Assembly (NCBI GenBank): GCA_963931925.1
Contig: OZ007569.1
Span: 62,658,542-62,722,541 of the forward strand
Direction of reading: 5' to 3'
Origin: Onchidella celtica
Lineage: Eukaryota; Mollusca; Gastropoda; Systellommatophora; Onchidiidae
Length of the DNA stretch: 64,000 nucleotides
The notes beneath the pieces were generated by a model. The model was not told where the DNA came from. It did not search any database and worked only from the letters and a program-made list of their open reading frames with translations. The translations under genes were made by a program, and so were the position numbers. Within the stretch, counting starts at the first letter, position 1, and every line of letters starts with the position of its first letter. This document shows positions 49,401-58,816 of this stretch, piece after piece.

Positions 49401-52400
49401 GAGGAGGTCTACAATGGAAGTTCATTTTCTGCCATCTATATTGCTTTTTTCATTGAGAATAAAGATTTGGAAGGTCCAGACATTTGCAGTTTTCCTGAAA
49501 ACCACTGGACATAAATTTTATTGAGAATTGAAAAGTACTTCTGTTACAATTATTATCTCTTGTATTATCCAGATTTGAAGAACTGACAGGATACCAACCC
49601 AAAGATCTCATAGGTGTGAGTGGATATACCTTCAAACATCCATGTGATGTGTTGATGTGCGAATACAATCACCGCAGATGTAAGTAATACATGAATCAAA
49701 GTGTATGCAAACATATTTCTCAGAGGGAATTATGATGAAAATTATAATTAGCATGAAATTATGATACATATTTATTGCCCTGTGTGTATTATCTCTTGAT
49801 ATCAAATGAATACTGCAATCAGAGATACTATAGTGCAAATATGAAATATTCACTCTCCTCATACCCCCCCCCCCCCCCCAAACACGCACAACCACACAAA
49901 CAAACAACAAAAAAAACTATCAGCTGTCGCAACAAAACAACAGCCAATACTAGTGACTCACTGTGTGTGGACGGAAGCAGGAGAGGGTATGCGCGCTTGT
50001 GCATTTCCTTTTCCTCACCCTTTTTTTTTTCTTTTTTTGCAATGATACTGTAATGACATCAGTCAATACAGTTATAAACTTGTTATTTATATTCAAAGCT
50101 GGGACATGATTTGGGTACAGCAAAGCTGCTGGGTTCAAATTAATGTACCTCTAATTTGTTCATCATCTTATTTCATAAGTTTTATAATTACATGTATAAC
50201 AAATAAACAGGTATATTCAGGTTCTTATTAAATAATTAAGATGGCAAGATATATCATCATTCAGCTGTTGGAACCTCTTTATAACTAGCCTTTGAAGCTG
50301 TTTTGTGGGCACCGTAGTCTAATTATAGGTAGTCCAAACTGATTTTTACTTTTTATCATATCTCACCAGTTATTGTCTAATCGGATGGAGCTTGCTTTTC
50401 CAAAAAATTTTATACCAAATTTATTATTCTGGCTTAAAGGTTATGAAAGTTATGGCATTTTTTAAAGTGAAAAACACCTCGAATTTGCTACCTTTTGCAA
50501 ATTGCGCAATAGTCCAACTTTTGAGCGTCCATAAAATGACGGTTTATTGAGTAACGGCATTACAAATTCTTAGTATCCAAGTCAAGGGGTGTACATTATG
50601 CTCACTTTTTTTTCGAGGGGTACAAACATAATACAAGCATCTGATTTTACTTTTTTTAGTCAGCAAACTTCACCCGACATCATTTTTTTGTGAACTCTTA
50701 CAGGGGAGACAAAAATGTTGTTTTTGTTGTTTTTTTAACTGAAAAGGAGGTCAACTGTGTCACTGTTGACTTAGCACTGAGTGTCAGACAAAGGTGATGA
50801 AATCAAGCATTGGATGGGTCTATAAAAACAGTGGGTGCGAAGCGCGCCGAAACATGCCCCATGTCTGATCTTGGCATCCCCTTATAATACAAAGGCCTAG
50901 GTTTATTTGAGTAAAATTTTGACCCTGATCCATAAACGTTTCCACTAGTTTCTCGGTCTACAAACTTTTCAACAAATGATTTTCAAAGGAATTTCAACTT
51001 GAAACATGATGAAAAATACATTTAATTAAACCTCTTTCATCTGGCTTTCTGTGCGAGTTATTTTCAAACATGTGCACTATATCTGCGCAACGCTCCGCGA
51101 CCCTTTGTCATGAGGGGGTCAGTTTTGGTATGCACAGCTCAAAGCAAAAACAGCAAGACTATGTCCTGTTCAAGCTATAAAAACACACAGCTAAACTCAT
51201 TAAACAATACAAAAGGAAGTATATTTTGTCAAAAGAAGGATTGAACTTTATTTTGTTGTAGGATAGTGGTGTTTCACATAAATACACAGCAGTAATAGCC
51301 TTGTAATGTTGGCCTAAAATTGTGCCAAAACAGAATTTCGCCCCTTTAGCGGGGCAGTTTGGCCTACCTACTAATTACATATCATTGATGGAGAAAAATC
51401 AAATGAGTCAGTCTTGAGAGACTCTAATCTGAAAAGATCATTAATTAAAACAATAAGACAGAGACAACTGAAATTTCTAGGGCACCTCTGCCACCGCAGG
51501 AGCCTCGAACATCTAGCAATCACAGGGAAGATCAAAGGCAGGAAAAGCAGGAGTAGACAGAGAAAAACTTTCGCTGAAAGTCTTAATTCATGGACAACAA
51601 ATTAACGTCACAACAACAACTTGTTCTTGAGGTTGGCTGATGACAGATCCGAGTGGAGAGCCATGATCGCCAATGTCTGTTTCAGGCAGGGCAACTGATG
51701 ATGAGTCTAATTACAAAGTGAAACAGAAAAAAATGCAGAGTTAAGTTCAGCTATAGCTTTCCATGTAAAACACTGCAATCCCCTAACAACGCCCTCTAAG
51801 GCTGGTTTTAACAAGATTCCAGCAACTGATCGACGATATTTAAAACATACAGAAAAAAGGGATGTGAACAGCTCATGGTAACAGCATGTTATTGTGATTC
51901 TTACTTCAAGCAGTAACTGTACAAATGTAATGTATAAGTGGTATATCAAACAACAAAGCTACAGCACGAAACTCCCTAATGTCCCATTTTTCGACCCTTT
52001 CAGTGCTACAAGATGGACATGGCCATAGTGGATATTATCGAGTCATTTCACGCATGGGAAGCTGGGTGTGGGTTTACTCACAACTGCAGCTCAAATATGA
52101 CAGGCACGGCAAACCACAGTTTCTTACGATGAGAACTTTTCTGATCAGGTATGCAAATCATTCGCAGATGTTTTTCGATGTTTTTTAACTGTCAGTCTCA
52201 GCTACATGTTTTTGGGCCAGTAGCAGTTTGGGAGAAATAAAAAGATATTTAAGTTTTCACTGTTTCATTTATCTCATAAAATGTAACAATCACACTAAAT
52301 ATTTTTTTGTGCAGCTGAACATTTACAAAGCAAGAATAATCTCTGAATCATATTATATTTGCAGATGTATTATCTAAAACAAATGTCAAAAGATAAACAT

Positions 52401-54551
52401 TGAAAGATGCATGGATAATGAATGATAAATGTTAAACTAAATTTTTGTCCCATGTTATTTTCCATTGCTTGAGCTTTGTTAATCTTTTTAAACAGTCAAC
52501 TAATCTGACTTTAACTTTTTCGTTGTTGTTTTTTTTTCTTTTAAAGTCCTGGAGAAGCAGAACGAGTGATGTCCAGGGAAAAGAGAGATTATGAAAGAAT
52601 GAAATGCATTGGATTTGGGATTGATCTCTCTACACGTGGTCCGACACAGCCAACTCTTGCTACAGCTAGTGCTGCCAAAGAACTAAGAAGAAAGAATAGC
52701 CGAACCAGCACTGAATCTGGTGACAGTAATGGTAGATTCAATAGGGTCCGTGAATTTTGTGAAAGTGAAAGTCAGTATGCAAGACAGAAAGGTTCTGATA
52801 CCAAATCCTTCACATCTGCTTCAACAGAATCATCAATGTCACCAACAGAAAGTTCCTCACCTAAAGAGTCACTTGAAGGACATAGCTTTTTTTCCACTGA
52901 TTCAAGTGAATCTGAACACAACTCATGCCTGAAGGAAATGAGCTCCCGATCAAGCTCAAGCGGCTGCAAGGGTGGTGTTAGCAAGAAGAGTAAGAAGTCA
53001 GGAAGTCATAAACGACGGAAACTGTTGACAGGAATGAATGATTCATCTGATGAACCACAGTCAATGAACTTTGCAGAATTAGATGGTGACATTCATGATG
53101 TTATGCTGGATCAACAACTTGCTCAGGACACAACATTTGATGAGCCACCGTCTGTACCATCTTACACAGACTTGATGCCTTGCACCAGTGAATCATTTAC
53201 AGCTGCTATACCTTCCAGTAAGACAACACGGTGTGAATCAGGCAGTGTTTTAATATCAAGCTGTGATCCAGGAGACAACTTACCCTCATCAACTGAATCT
53301 TTTCCACCTGTCACATGTCATAACATAAGTGAACCGTCCCAATTTTTACAATATACTCCTCTAGGTATCCCTTCTACACCAGCCAGTGAAGAACCAGCTG
53401 GTCTCACAGATCTGCAAGGTAACTGTTCATCAACAAATTCTACTGATACCAGTTGTTCATATAGCACACACATAACATCAAGCCAGGTATCAGACGCTGC
53501 ACATTGTAATAATTACTCCAGCACAGCAGAACAACTGCAACAACCTGTGCCAAGTGATGCATTTTCTGACAGTTTATGCACCGACGATGTTTCACTTAGT
53601 CAGGTTCTCTTTGCCAGTATGGAAAACATTGACTCTGTGAGCAGTGCAAGTACATTCACTGATATGCTCAATTCACCATCAATGGTGTCATCACCCTGCT
53701 CGCAGGCTTTTCTGAATCAATCTAGTGGTGATATCATGTTATCGTCTACTGCATATGTAACACTTACAACTCCCATTCCCACAAGACAAAGACAGATTTT
53801 TCAGATTCAGAGCAACATTCAGAAAACAGCCAGTACTTCAGGGAAAAGTTGTACTGATGCTAGTAATTTGATTGAAATTAACAACTGCCCAGAGAGTGGA
53901 AGTGGTGACACTGAGTTAACGTCATCTCAGAAGTTCAACAATCCAACATCAAACACAAGAGAATCACCCACAGAAGTAGGTAACTCTGGACTTCAGCCAT
54001 TGCTCAGAAGTGACTTCACTAATGAGAAAAATCTTGAAAGCTGTTCCCATATTTCTTCTTCCACAAGTACTTCAAACAGCCAGACTTTGAGCAGCAGGGT
54101 GAATTGTGAACAGTCCATTTCAAGTACCTCCTCCAGCCAGCCCAGACAGCTATCAGAATGTAGTGATCCTCATAGTAAATGTGGATCACTTTCAGATTGT
54201 TTGGACTGTCAAATGAGACACCAGAGAAAATGCTTAGCCGGTCAGAATTATACAAGTCAAATCAACTCTGAGAATGCGTTAGCATCCACAAGTGATATTT
54301 CGTGGAAGAATTCATGTCAGTCTGCACCATCTACCTACTCTCATTCCCTTTCAGAAACCACATTGTCTGGCAACAGTTCACATCCATTGGTCAAGACAGA
54401 TGTTATAGGTAAAAGGCATGATGATAGTTCTGGACAACAGAGCCAAACTCCAGACACGGACTTAACGTTGCCAGATGACTTGCTTGATCTGGAACTTGAC
54501 GACAGCATCATGAATGATCTTGATGATCAGAACTGGGTCAAATATCTCTAG
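14710..54551 (+). CDS. Alpha-class bHLH-PAS transcription factor, subfamily unresolved
   Basis: Nine coding exons (14710-14738, 20441-20616, 37795-38450, 39632-39725, 42477-42583, 47871-48055, 49573-49679, 52004-52148, 52547-54551) total 3504 nt, exactly 1167 codons plus stop; every phase joins. Order: bHLH (about 12-68, [10 protein letters not shown] and [19 protein letters not shown]), acidic linker (about 70-250), PAS-A (about 254-385, [14 protein letters not shown]), PAS-B (about 398-500, [19 protein letters not shown]), Ser/Thr-rich region, acidic tail [12 protein letters not shown]. Family members dimerise with ARNT-type partners and bind DNA in the nucleus. Helix 1 resembles SIM/HIF and helix 2 AHR. 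PAS-A recalls NPAS4, while PAS-B has HIF and AHR features. No HIF-type LxxLAP hydroxylation motif is seen. The long linker and RAQYRR basic region are unusual. Confidence 0.88.
14805..15004. other. Assembly gap (200 N)
   Basis: Exactly 200 N, a typical scaffolding placeholder, so the true length is unknown. It falls 66 bp into intron 1 of the bHLH-PAS gene. The rest of intron 1 (15005-20440) shows no coding exon that I can support. Confidence 0.97.
15353..15451. repeat. Short inverted-repeat element
   Basis: TTTCTAGTCGCCC (15353-15365) is perfectly inverted at 15439-15451, with a 73-bp interior. It may be a very short MITE or a hairpin; no target-site duplication is clear. Confidence 0.45.
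20321..20399 (+). repeat. Polypurine (GA)n-rich tract
   Basis: 79 bp of interrupted GAGA/GAAA just upstream of the exon 2 acceptor. It spans a position where a branch site or pyrimidine tract could lie, leaving only about 40 bp of ordinary sequence before the AG. Confidence 0.8.
20441..20616 (+). CDS. bHLH-PAS gene, exon 2 (bHLH domain)
   Basis: The acceptor is cattacccag and the donor is GATG|GTAAGG. It encodes the basic region [12 protein letters not shown] and both helices. Compared with SIM/HIF (AARxRR), the basic region reads RAQYRR, so one conserved Arg is Gln. A 79-bp polypurine tract lies about 40 bp upstream of the acceptor. Confidence 0.9.
20649..20790 (+). repeat. (GATG)n degenerate tetranucleotide repeat
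   Basis: GATG units with interruptions (ATGAACGGGCAA, GGGCGAGTGGGC) in intron 2, just after the bHLH exon. Confidence 0.85.
21673..21918. mobile_element. Perfect 89-bp foldback element
   Basis: 21673-21761 and 21830-21918 are exact reverse complements by my reading (89 of 89), around a 68-bp loop. The arm starts TGTGCTTCAGTAAGGGAG. The sequence before it (21578-21640) carries a diverged version of the arm (AGGGAGGTGTCACACTAAGC against AGGGAGATATCATACTAAGC), so the unit may belong to a larger, older element. There is no ORF. It is most likely a recent MITE or a palindromic duplication. Confidence 0.8.
22841..23041. repeat. Dispersed repeat family A, copy 2
   Basis: It is homologous to 4385-4572 in the same orientation (AGGAGAAGCAA ... 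TTTTTGAAAGTTTGCT ... CTCGATTTTTCGAATTTTTGATC). It lies in bHLH-PAS intron 2. Confidence 0.65.
25230..25362. mobile_element. Hairpin element, 63-bp arms
   Basis: 25230-25292 and 25300-25362 are inverted repeats with about three mismatches around a 7-nt loop (TGTATTC). The arm includes GCCGTATGCATAATCAATGC and ACTAAAGTAAATACGTTGA. Mirror-image short ORFs on the two strands here merely reflect the palindrome. Confidence 0.75.
27057..27256. repeat. Pogo-type CGTTAAGnGGACA motif pair
   Basis: CGTTAAGAGGACAT (27057-27070) and CGTTAAGCGGACA (27244-27256) are direct copies of a motif that also occurs three times inverted at 34048-34110. The reverse complement of the second, with its flank, reads CAGTGTCCGCTTAACGA, like pogo/Tigger termini. 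A (CA)n run precedes the first copy. Confidence 0.4.
29503..29705 (-). CDS. Recombinase-like gene, exon 3 (Myb/SANT-like C-terminus)
   Basis: The acceptor is catttctcag. AT completes a codon split after phase 1, giving [20 protein letters not shown] then [20 protein letters not shown] and a stop. The Trp/acidic pattern and position match the C-terminal module of this protein family as I know it. Confidence 0.7.
29754..29920. mobile_element. piggyBac-like MITE with TTAA target duplication
   Basis: The termini CACTTTGTGTGCC and (reverse complement) CGCTTTGTGTGCC flank a 167-bp interior. TTAA lies immediately outside each end (29750-29753 and 29921-29924), the target piggyBac elements duplicate. 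GATCGATA-like words recur inside. It sits 45 bp upstream of the recombinase-like exon 3 acceptor, in its intron. Confidence 0.8.
30893..32923 (-). pseudogene. Recombinase-like gene, exon 2 (zinc fingers and recombinase domain, frameshifted)
   Basis: The acceptor atttctcag directly precedes ATG 32923. The first frame runs to a stop at 32078-32080. The second frame continues from [16 protein letters not shown], the family's usual start of the catalytic half, to VPDLE at the weak donor GAAG|GTTAGT. The overlap of the two frames, with no splice site that would resolve it, places the lesion at about 32090-32100. Confidence 0.75.
33171..33234 (-). repeat. (GA)n microsatellite
   Basis: 64 bp of almost pure AG on the + strand, in the intron between exons 1 and 2 of the recombinase-like gene. 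Confidence 0.9.
33743..33775 (-). CDS. Recombinase-like gene, candidate coding exon 1
   Basis: [11 protein letters not shown] followed by GCA|GTAAGT, phase 0. The frame stays open upstream to ATG 33856, so the true start is ambiguous. Support is the consensus donor and the matching phase at the exon 2 acceptor. Confidence 0.5.
34048..34110. repeat. Three inverted copies of the pogo-type motif
   Basis: GTCCACTTAACG (34048-34059), TGTCCACTTAACG (34065-34077) and TGTCCTCTTAACG (34098-34110) are the reverse complement of the motif at 27057 and 27244. They lie about 200-270 bp upstream of the recombinase-like gene start. An (AC)n run follows at 34129-34142. Confidence 0.4.
34281..34318 (+). repeat. 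(GGGGT)n tract
   Basis: Five GGGGT/GGGGTG units end in a G9 run. The G-run spacing would permit a G-quadruplex. Confidence 0.75.
37241..37463. repeat. Dispersed repeat family B, two copies in inverted orientation
   Basis: 37241-37386 matches 9476-9610 directly, and 37396-37463 is the same sequence inverted (TATTATTTCTTACG ... TGCTACATAC ... TTTTTGCCAATTTTTGACT). The pair forms a head-to-head inverted repeat just upstream of bHLH-PAS exon 3. Confidence 0.65.
37795..38450 (+). CDS. bHLH-PAS gene, exon 3 (acidic linker and start of PAS-A)
   Basis: The acceptor is tatttctcag and the donor is CAG|GTAATA. It encodes 218 residues, from [13 protein letters not shown] through a polar, acidic linker to [17 protein letters not shown] and [12 protein letters not shown], the N-terminal PAS-A strands. 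Alpha-class factors usually have a much shorter bHLH to PAS-A spacer. Confidence 0.9.
38945..39133. repeat. Dispersed repeat family C, copy 2
   Basis: It matches 11780-11974 in the same orientation and lies in bHLH-PAS intron 3. Confidence 0.6.
39632..39725 (+). CDS. bHLH-PAS gene, exon 4 (PAS-A)
   Basis: The acceptor is gttttgcag and the donor is GAAG|GTATAT, leaving phase 1. It encodes [20 protein letters not shown], the PAS-A helical core (compare D-x-x-H/E-D-L in other PAS domains). Confidence 0.86.
40412..41517. repeat. 36-bp direct repeats bracketing a GATA/GAGA satellite block
   Basis: The 36-bp unit at 40412-40447 (starts AGACTGCCTGGGTCTGTG) recurs identically at 41482-41517. Between them, 40875-41330 is a (GATA)n/(GAGA)n/(GACA)n block of about 450 bp. 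TTGGCCTGAATT also repeats at 41462 and 41518. An LTR pair is unlikely, as no coding or primer-binding site was seen; a duplication is more likely. Confidence 0.6.
42477..42583 (+). CDS. bHLH-PAS gene, exon 5 (PAS-A)
   Basis: The acceptor is cttttacag and the donor is GCT|GTATGT. It encodes [20 protein letters not shown] and [18 protein letters not shown] strands comparable to the RSFFLRM segment of HIF. Confidence 0.85.
43236..43332. repeat. Nested inverted repeats of CTATTCAGGCCGC
   Basis: CTATTCAGGCCGCTA (43236-43250) is perfectly inverted at 43263-43277. A third related copy, GCGGCCTGAATAGAG, lies at 43318-43332, and a fourth, degenerate copy near 43299 (CTATTCGGGCC). They lie just outside the LINE's 3' end. 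Confidence 0.6.
43541..44484 (-). pseudogene. LINE reverse transcriptase thumb and C-terminal C2H2 finger
   Basis: This frame starts with the FADD motif and continues [36 protein letters not shown] and [18 protein letters not shown], and ends [21 protein letters not shown]. The last is a classic C2H2 finger shared by many invertebrate LINEs of this type. Confidence 0.88.
44386..45480 (-). pseudogene. LINE reverse transcriptase, fingers and palm
   Basis: RT motifs in order: [44 protein letters not shown] (first catalytic Asp) and [15 protein letters not shown]. The catalytic FADD is not in this frame: it lies at 44473-44484 in the next frame, after the single-base slip at the 44540-44543 G-run. 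The 3' part of this open frame is therefore noise. Confidence 0.88.
45563..46753 (-). pseudogene. LINE apurinic-type endonuclease domain
   Basis: The open frame contains [16 protein letters not shown] (catalytic Glu), [12 protein letters not shown] (GDFN-R) and CGTDHRLIV (SDH-type His), in the canonical exonuclease-endonuclease-phosphatase order. It nicks target DNA for target-primed reverse transcription. It leaves frame at its 3' end, before the reverse transcriptase. Confidence 0.9.
47871..48055 (+). CDS. bHLH-PAS gene, exon 6 (end of PAS-A, start of PAS-B)
   Basis: The acceptor is tttatcag and the donor is AA|GTAAGT, leaving phase 2. It encodes [14 protein letters not shown] (end of PAS-A) and [17 protein letters not shown], very like FLSRHSLDMKFSYCDE of HIF-1 alpha. 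Confidence 0.9.
49573..49679 (+). CDS. bHLH-PAS gene, exon 7 (PAS-B)
   Basis: The acceptor is ttatccag and the donor is AGAT|GTAAGT. It encodes [14 protein letters not shown] then [19 protein letters not shown]. The SGY-F-H--D-L-C pattern resembles AHR PAS-B. Confidence 0.9.
51400..51703 (+). pseudogene. 3' fragment of a second LINE reverse transcriptase
   Basis: [18 protein letters not shown] and [17 protein letters not shown] are the typical C-terminal segment of endonuclease/reverse-transcriptase LINEs. After a frame slip near 51600, [16 protein letters not shown] and a stop match the usual end of those proteins. Only the last 100 or so residues remain, consistent with 5' truncation. It lies in bHLH-PAS intron 7, sense to the gene. 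Confidence 0.75.
52004..52148 (+). CDS. bHLH-PAS gene, exon 8 (end of PAS-B)
   Basis: The acceptor is ccctttcag and the donor is ATCAG|GTATGC. It encodes [20 protein letters not shown] and [12 protein letters not shown], the final PAS-B strands and the usual W-V-W signature. Confidence 0.9.
52547..54551 (+). CDS. bHLH-PAS gene, terminal exon 9 (Ser/Thr-rich C-terminus)
   Basis: The acceptor is tcttttaaag and the exon ends at TAG 54549-54551. It encodes about 668 residues. It starts [19 protein letters not shown], has a basic [13 protein letters not shown] stretch (possible nuclear localisation signal near 52983-53022), then a long Ser/Thr/Gln-rich region with no recognised domain, and ends [20 protein letters not shown] followed by QNWVKYL, typical of an acidic transactivation segment. 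This large single exon is likely the regulatory half. Confidence 0.93.
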
Positions 54552-54700
54552 GTCTTACCACCACTGGCTATAATGGAACCTTTGTGGTTGTATGAGATAT
54601 AGATATAGTATGGAATCTTCATTTGCCTTGTCAAGGTCTTCTGCCAAAAATGTTTATGAAATAACTAAATAAAGGCATACTTTAAAGTAAAGACAACTTC
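54552..54700 (+). promoter_or_regulatory. bHLH-PAS 3' UTR with poly(A) signal
   Basis: AATAAA at 54668-54673, 117 bp after the stop codon, is the first canonical signal. Alternative, longer 3' ends cannot be excluded. Confidence 0.6.
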
Positions 54701-57530
54701 CACAACAGAGACAATTTTTTTTTCTCTCCATATAGTACATATTTTGCCACAAATAAAACCAACAGCAGAGAATTAAAATACTTGTGGTCACAAGTCAGTG
54801 ACACAGATTGTAAGTAATGTAAGTGTGATAATAGCTTGTTCGAAATGCAGCTGCCACTATAACTAATGCATGTGCATCCATTATTATTCGCTAAGTGAAG
54901 CAATGTTTCTATGTCTCTGTTCCAGACAAGACTAAATTGAAATCATCTCAATATTGTCTGTGCCATCTTTCCTTTATGTTCCGAAGTTCATTTTCCCATT
55001 TAAATAATAGTGACCAATGTTATTCTGCTGATGCCTTATAATTCAGTTTTATTTCATTTCTTCTCATCTGTTACAGCAGTTGTCCAAAATGTATTACAAT
55101 ATCATTTATCTTTTTAAATAGTCTCTGGCGGAACTGCCTTTTTGTTTTGTCATAAAAAAGCTTTGCTTGAAATGCTTAATCCACTTAGAAGTGTTCATCT
55201 TAACTTTTTTTATATTTTTTAGTATTTTACTGACAGCGTAACATTCATATAATATTCTGATCTCTTTTTTCTTTTTTGTCACATGCCATTTCCGGGCAGC
55301 AAATATGGCATTCAAGATTTCATAATGCATTGTATTTGTCTTTTGGGTGATGAAAAGACACTTTTTTGAAGCATTTTTTATGTTATGATTTAGGAAATGC
55401 AGTTTGAGACAGTAGTAATATTATGAAATTTGGGTCTCTGTGAATATCGAGCATTATTGGAATTTGGAAGCTCTTGTTTTCTCATACAATATAGGTTTAT
55501 TTATGACAATCAGTAAGAGAGACACAATGGACCAGTTTCTTAACCCTTCTTCAGATTGTGAAATAAAGCTGGGGGTGAGTTACTGGGAGGTTCTTTTTCT
55601 TTATTTTCATCATTAATTTTGTAAAAAACTTAATTAATACAGGCCAAAAATGAGAATTTGCATGCTGAACGACATGCAAAGAGGTAAACAGAAAATATCT
55701 CATAGATTTAAAGGATTTAGAAGAAATCTTATATTACAATCTGATAATGTTAATACAACATGACAGCAATTAGGATCACTCTGATCAGAGGAATGGAATT
55801 AATACATGCATTATGTACAAATTCAGGCCTGGACCGTATTCTCATTGGAATACATGTAATCTGACCATTTTAAATTGTGCAGACCATCTTATATGAATTT
55901 CACTGTTGTCTATAAATAAATCATGGACATTATATCCTTCTAGTTTGCTAAACAAGATAGGAACAGAATGAAATAAATTGCGGACATAAAACATTTTTCT
56001 CACACACCTAAATTACCATCTAATTTCCAGTAAACAAACCAGTGAATCACAAACTCAGTTGTCTGCATGTAAAATATCACCACAGCCAGTGGTCCTTTTA
56101 TGATAAGTGATAGAGTAGACATTTGTGCAATCAGTTTTAAAAAGGAATAATAATAATAATCCAAAGTAAGAAACCTACACAAAATGCTGGACAATTTTCT
56201 TTTTAAAATAGAAGGAGAAGACAGTGGATTTGAAGATTTTGTTAAAAACAGTGGCCACCTGGAATTTAAATTGAAGGACATTCACTCTGCCACTATAATT
56301 ACAGCTGACTGAGCTTGTCCTCCTATTTAAAATAAAACCAAATTAACATCTCTCAAGAACTATGAAATTTGAATTTAAAATGAATAAAATCTTTTTTAAA
56401 GACTGTTTGCACAGCTAGAAAATCATTCCTCATAATGTGCTTTAGATATAAATATTATATATAATAAAGAAAACTGAAGAAGATTGTTTTGCATGTAAAT
56501 ATATAAATTAATGTACATGAATAGCTTTTCCATACTTGATCTAGTGTTACGAGTGGTGCTTTCACTGTGAAAGTGCAGTGAAAAATGTTTTTGTTATTTA
56601 TTGTTGTTTTATTGATTCATGCATTTGCCTATCTATTGGGTGAGATTTGGATACAATGACAAAAACTGTACAGTTCTGGTATTGCACGGAGTTCTGGCAT
56701 CTGCCGTTCACAGAAAAGTGATCCTTAAAGTGACAACTAATAGTCAGCTCAAATTTGTGGAAGTTTGAGCTTCATTACATAGATAATTTAGAATTGTGTC
56801 TTTCTTTTGCTATTTACAACATGAGAGATTGAACCTGGACTTTGTTGTTATTCAATTGCGCATGTCAGTACATGTATGAAACCACACTTACTGCAAATGG
56901 TGCATATGAAATTAAAACTTGTTTTGTATCCAGGAGTCTTTTTTTTTTATTACCTTTGTTTGTTTGTTTGTTTATTTGTTTTGTTTTTTCTCCACCAGAC
57001 TCCAACTGTATTACATGTATTCAATGATGATTTTCTGCTCAGTTTTGAGCACGTTGTGAAAGTTTAAAGAATTAATGCTCATCCTTGGGCAGGACGAAAA
57101 GCAAGATACTCCCACCATTAATAGTGTAGGAAAGGTGAAAGAATAATATTCTATGTCTGAACTGTTTTGTGTCGGCAATGCAGAAATTGAAACTTAAAAA
57201 CGATTTCAAAGAGTGGATAATTTTTAGACACTTCTGTAATTTCTGCATTTGTGTGTCTCAGACTAATTTAAACTTTGACAATAGCTTCATTATGTCCCCA
57301 GTCCTTTAAGAACATATCTTTCCAACTTTCTTTCTGTTAGAATGCCATTTCTTGCGCAATTTGAATCGTCTCGGGATGTTGATTTGAGGTCTTTATTTTA
57401 GGAGGTTCGCTGCCCTTGGCATTTACACCTCACTTTACTTGTTTTATTATTTCTTGTTCTGGCGCGGGGGGGTGGGGGGGGGGGGGGGAGATGATATGGA
57501 TAAATTTTAATCTATTAATTTCAATTTTGC

Positions 57531-57862
57531 CCGGGCAGCGGCCTTTCGGCCTGCTCTTTACGATTTCCAACTGTCAAGGTATCTTTAACGTGCACACGGG
57601 CCCTCCGAATTTTTTCGTCCTTATCCGAGAAGACTAGGTACTCGATCATACCCCCCAATAGGGCCAGGGACTTGAAAATATGAGAAAAATCCAATTTCCA
57701 AGAACTACTCGATCCTACCCCCCCATAGGACCAGGGACTTGAAAATATGAGAAAAATCCACTTTCCAACATGCCTGCACTGCCCGGGTTTAGAACCCGGG
57801 ACCCTTGGCATGAGAGGGGAGCACCTTGCCTCTAGACCACCTTCTCCCCGGGATGCCCCCGG
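57531..57862 (-). mobile_element. tRNA-derived SINE with an internal 67-bp duplication
   Basis: On the - strand the 5' head carries an A box TGGTCTAGAGG (57829-57839) and a B box GGTTCTAAACC (57786-57796) at tRNA-like spacing, with a CCCGGG...CCCGGG T-arm. Downstream, a 67-bp segment is tandemly duplicated (57639-57705 and 57706-57771; shared GACTTGAAAATATGAGAAAA). The body contains GTGCACGTTAAAGAT (57582-57596), a phrase I associate with SINEs spread widely in marine animals. The tail is not clearly delimited. The sequence cannot fold as a whole tRNA, so I call a SINE and not a tRNA gene. Confidence 0.7.
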
Positions 57863-58816
57863 GTCTCGGGATGTTGACCGGTGTTAGTTGTTTTATACAA
57901 GGGAGACAATCCGTGAAAGCATTATCATTCTGGGTAACTTGATGAAGTCCCCCCCCCCCCCCCCCCCTTTTTTTTCTTTTTGTCGCTTTTGCCCATGATG
58001 AAGTAAGGAAACAAAACATTTACATCAAATCAGTAAAGCTAACAAACGTTTTATTTTGTTCATCATTTTAACTCCAAAACCCAAACAAGGATTTCGGAAA
58101 TCCATTTGCTCAATCTTTTTTTTTTTGGTTTCTGTGAATCCAGATCCAACCTAGCCCAAAATAACATAATTATCCCTTCAGTTTGGCATAGGCCTGCAGG
58201 AGCGGTCGCGGCAGTTGTTAACAATGTTATATGAGCGACCTGAATCAGTTCATGAAGTTCAACAGTCTTAATTCTTTTTCCAGTCGCTAGCGCCAGTTGC
58301 TGATGGTGGGACGGTGATTATTGCTGTCGTTTGCTCATGTGAGAGGATGAACGATTTTCTATTTTTAATATGTGCTTTCATGGTAACGCTAGTGCGTGAG
58401 TGAGGGACGGCCACTCATAGTAGTTTATGGACACTTGGCCGAGTACCATTAATTGGATTATTTCCCTTGTAATACTAGCGCGGGACCCGTTATTCACATC
58501 ACGGTGAAAAGCGCGCATTTTGATTGGTCAGTTGGAAATGTTGACCACCGGGCTTCCAACTCTTATATCATGGCTTTAAGTTTCTTACAACTCGCTCCTT
58601 CGTTGTTATCCACCGACAGAAAGACGGGAACCCGAATTCATTGTTGGGAGTAGGCAATACCCTATCGGTACAATATAGGTATTTATGATAACGGTTGTTA
58701 TCAACGGAGATACGTCATATTAATGGACTAAAATATCCCACACAAATCTGGCAAATGTTGTTAGTCCTGACACTTTGAAAATTTATATTAAAACTATTAC
58801 CGGGTTTCTGGTATAA

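Noticed and set aside
57781..57862. Possible tRNA gene on the - strand
   Set aside because: A and B boxes are present but no complete acceptor stem pairs up, and the sequence continues into a repeat body, so it was called a SINE.
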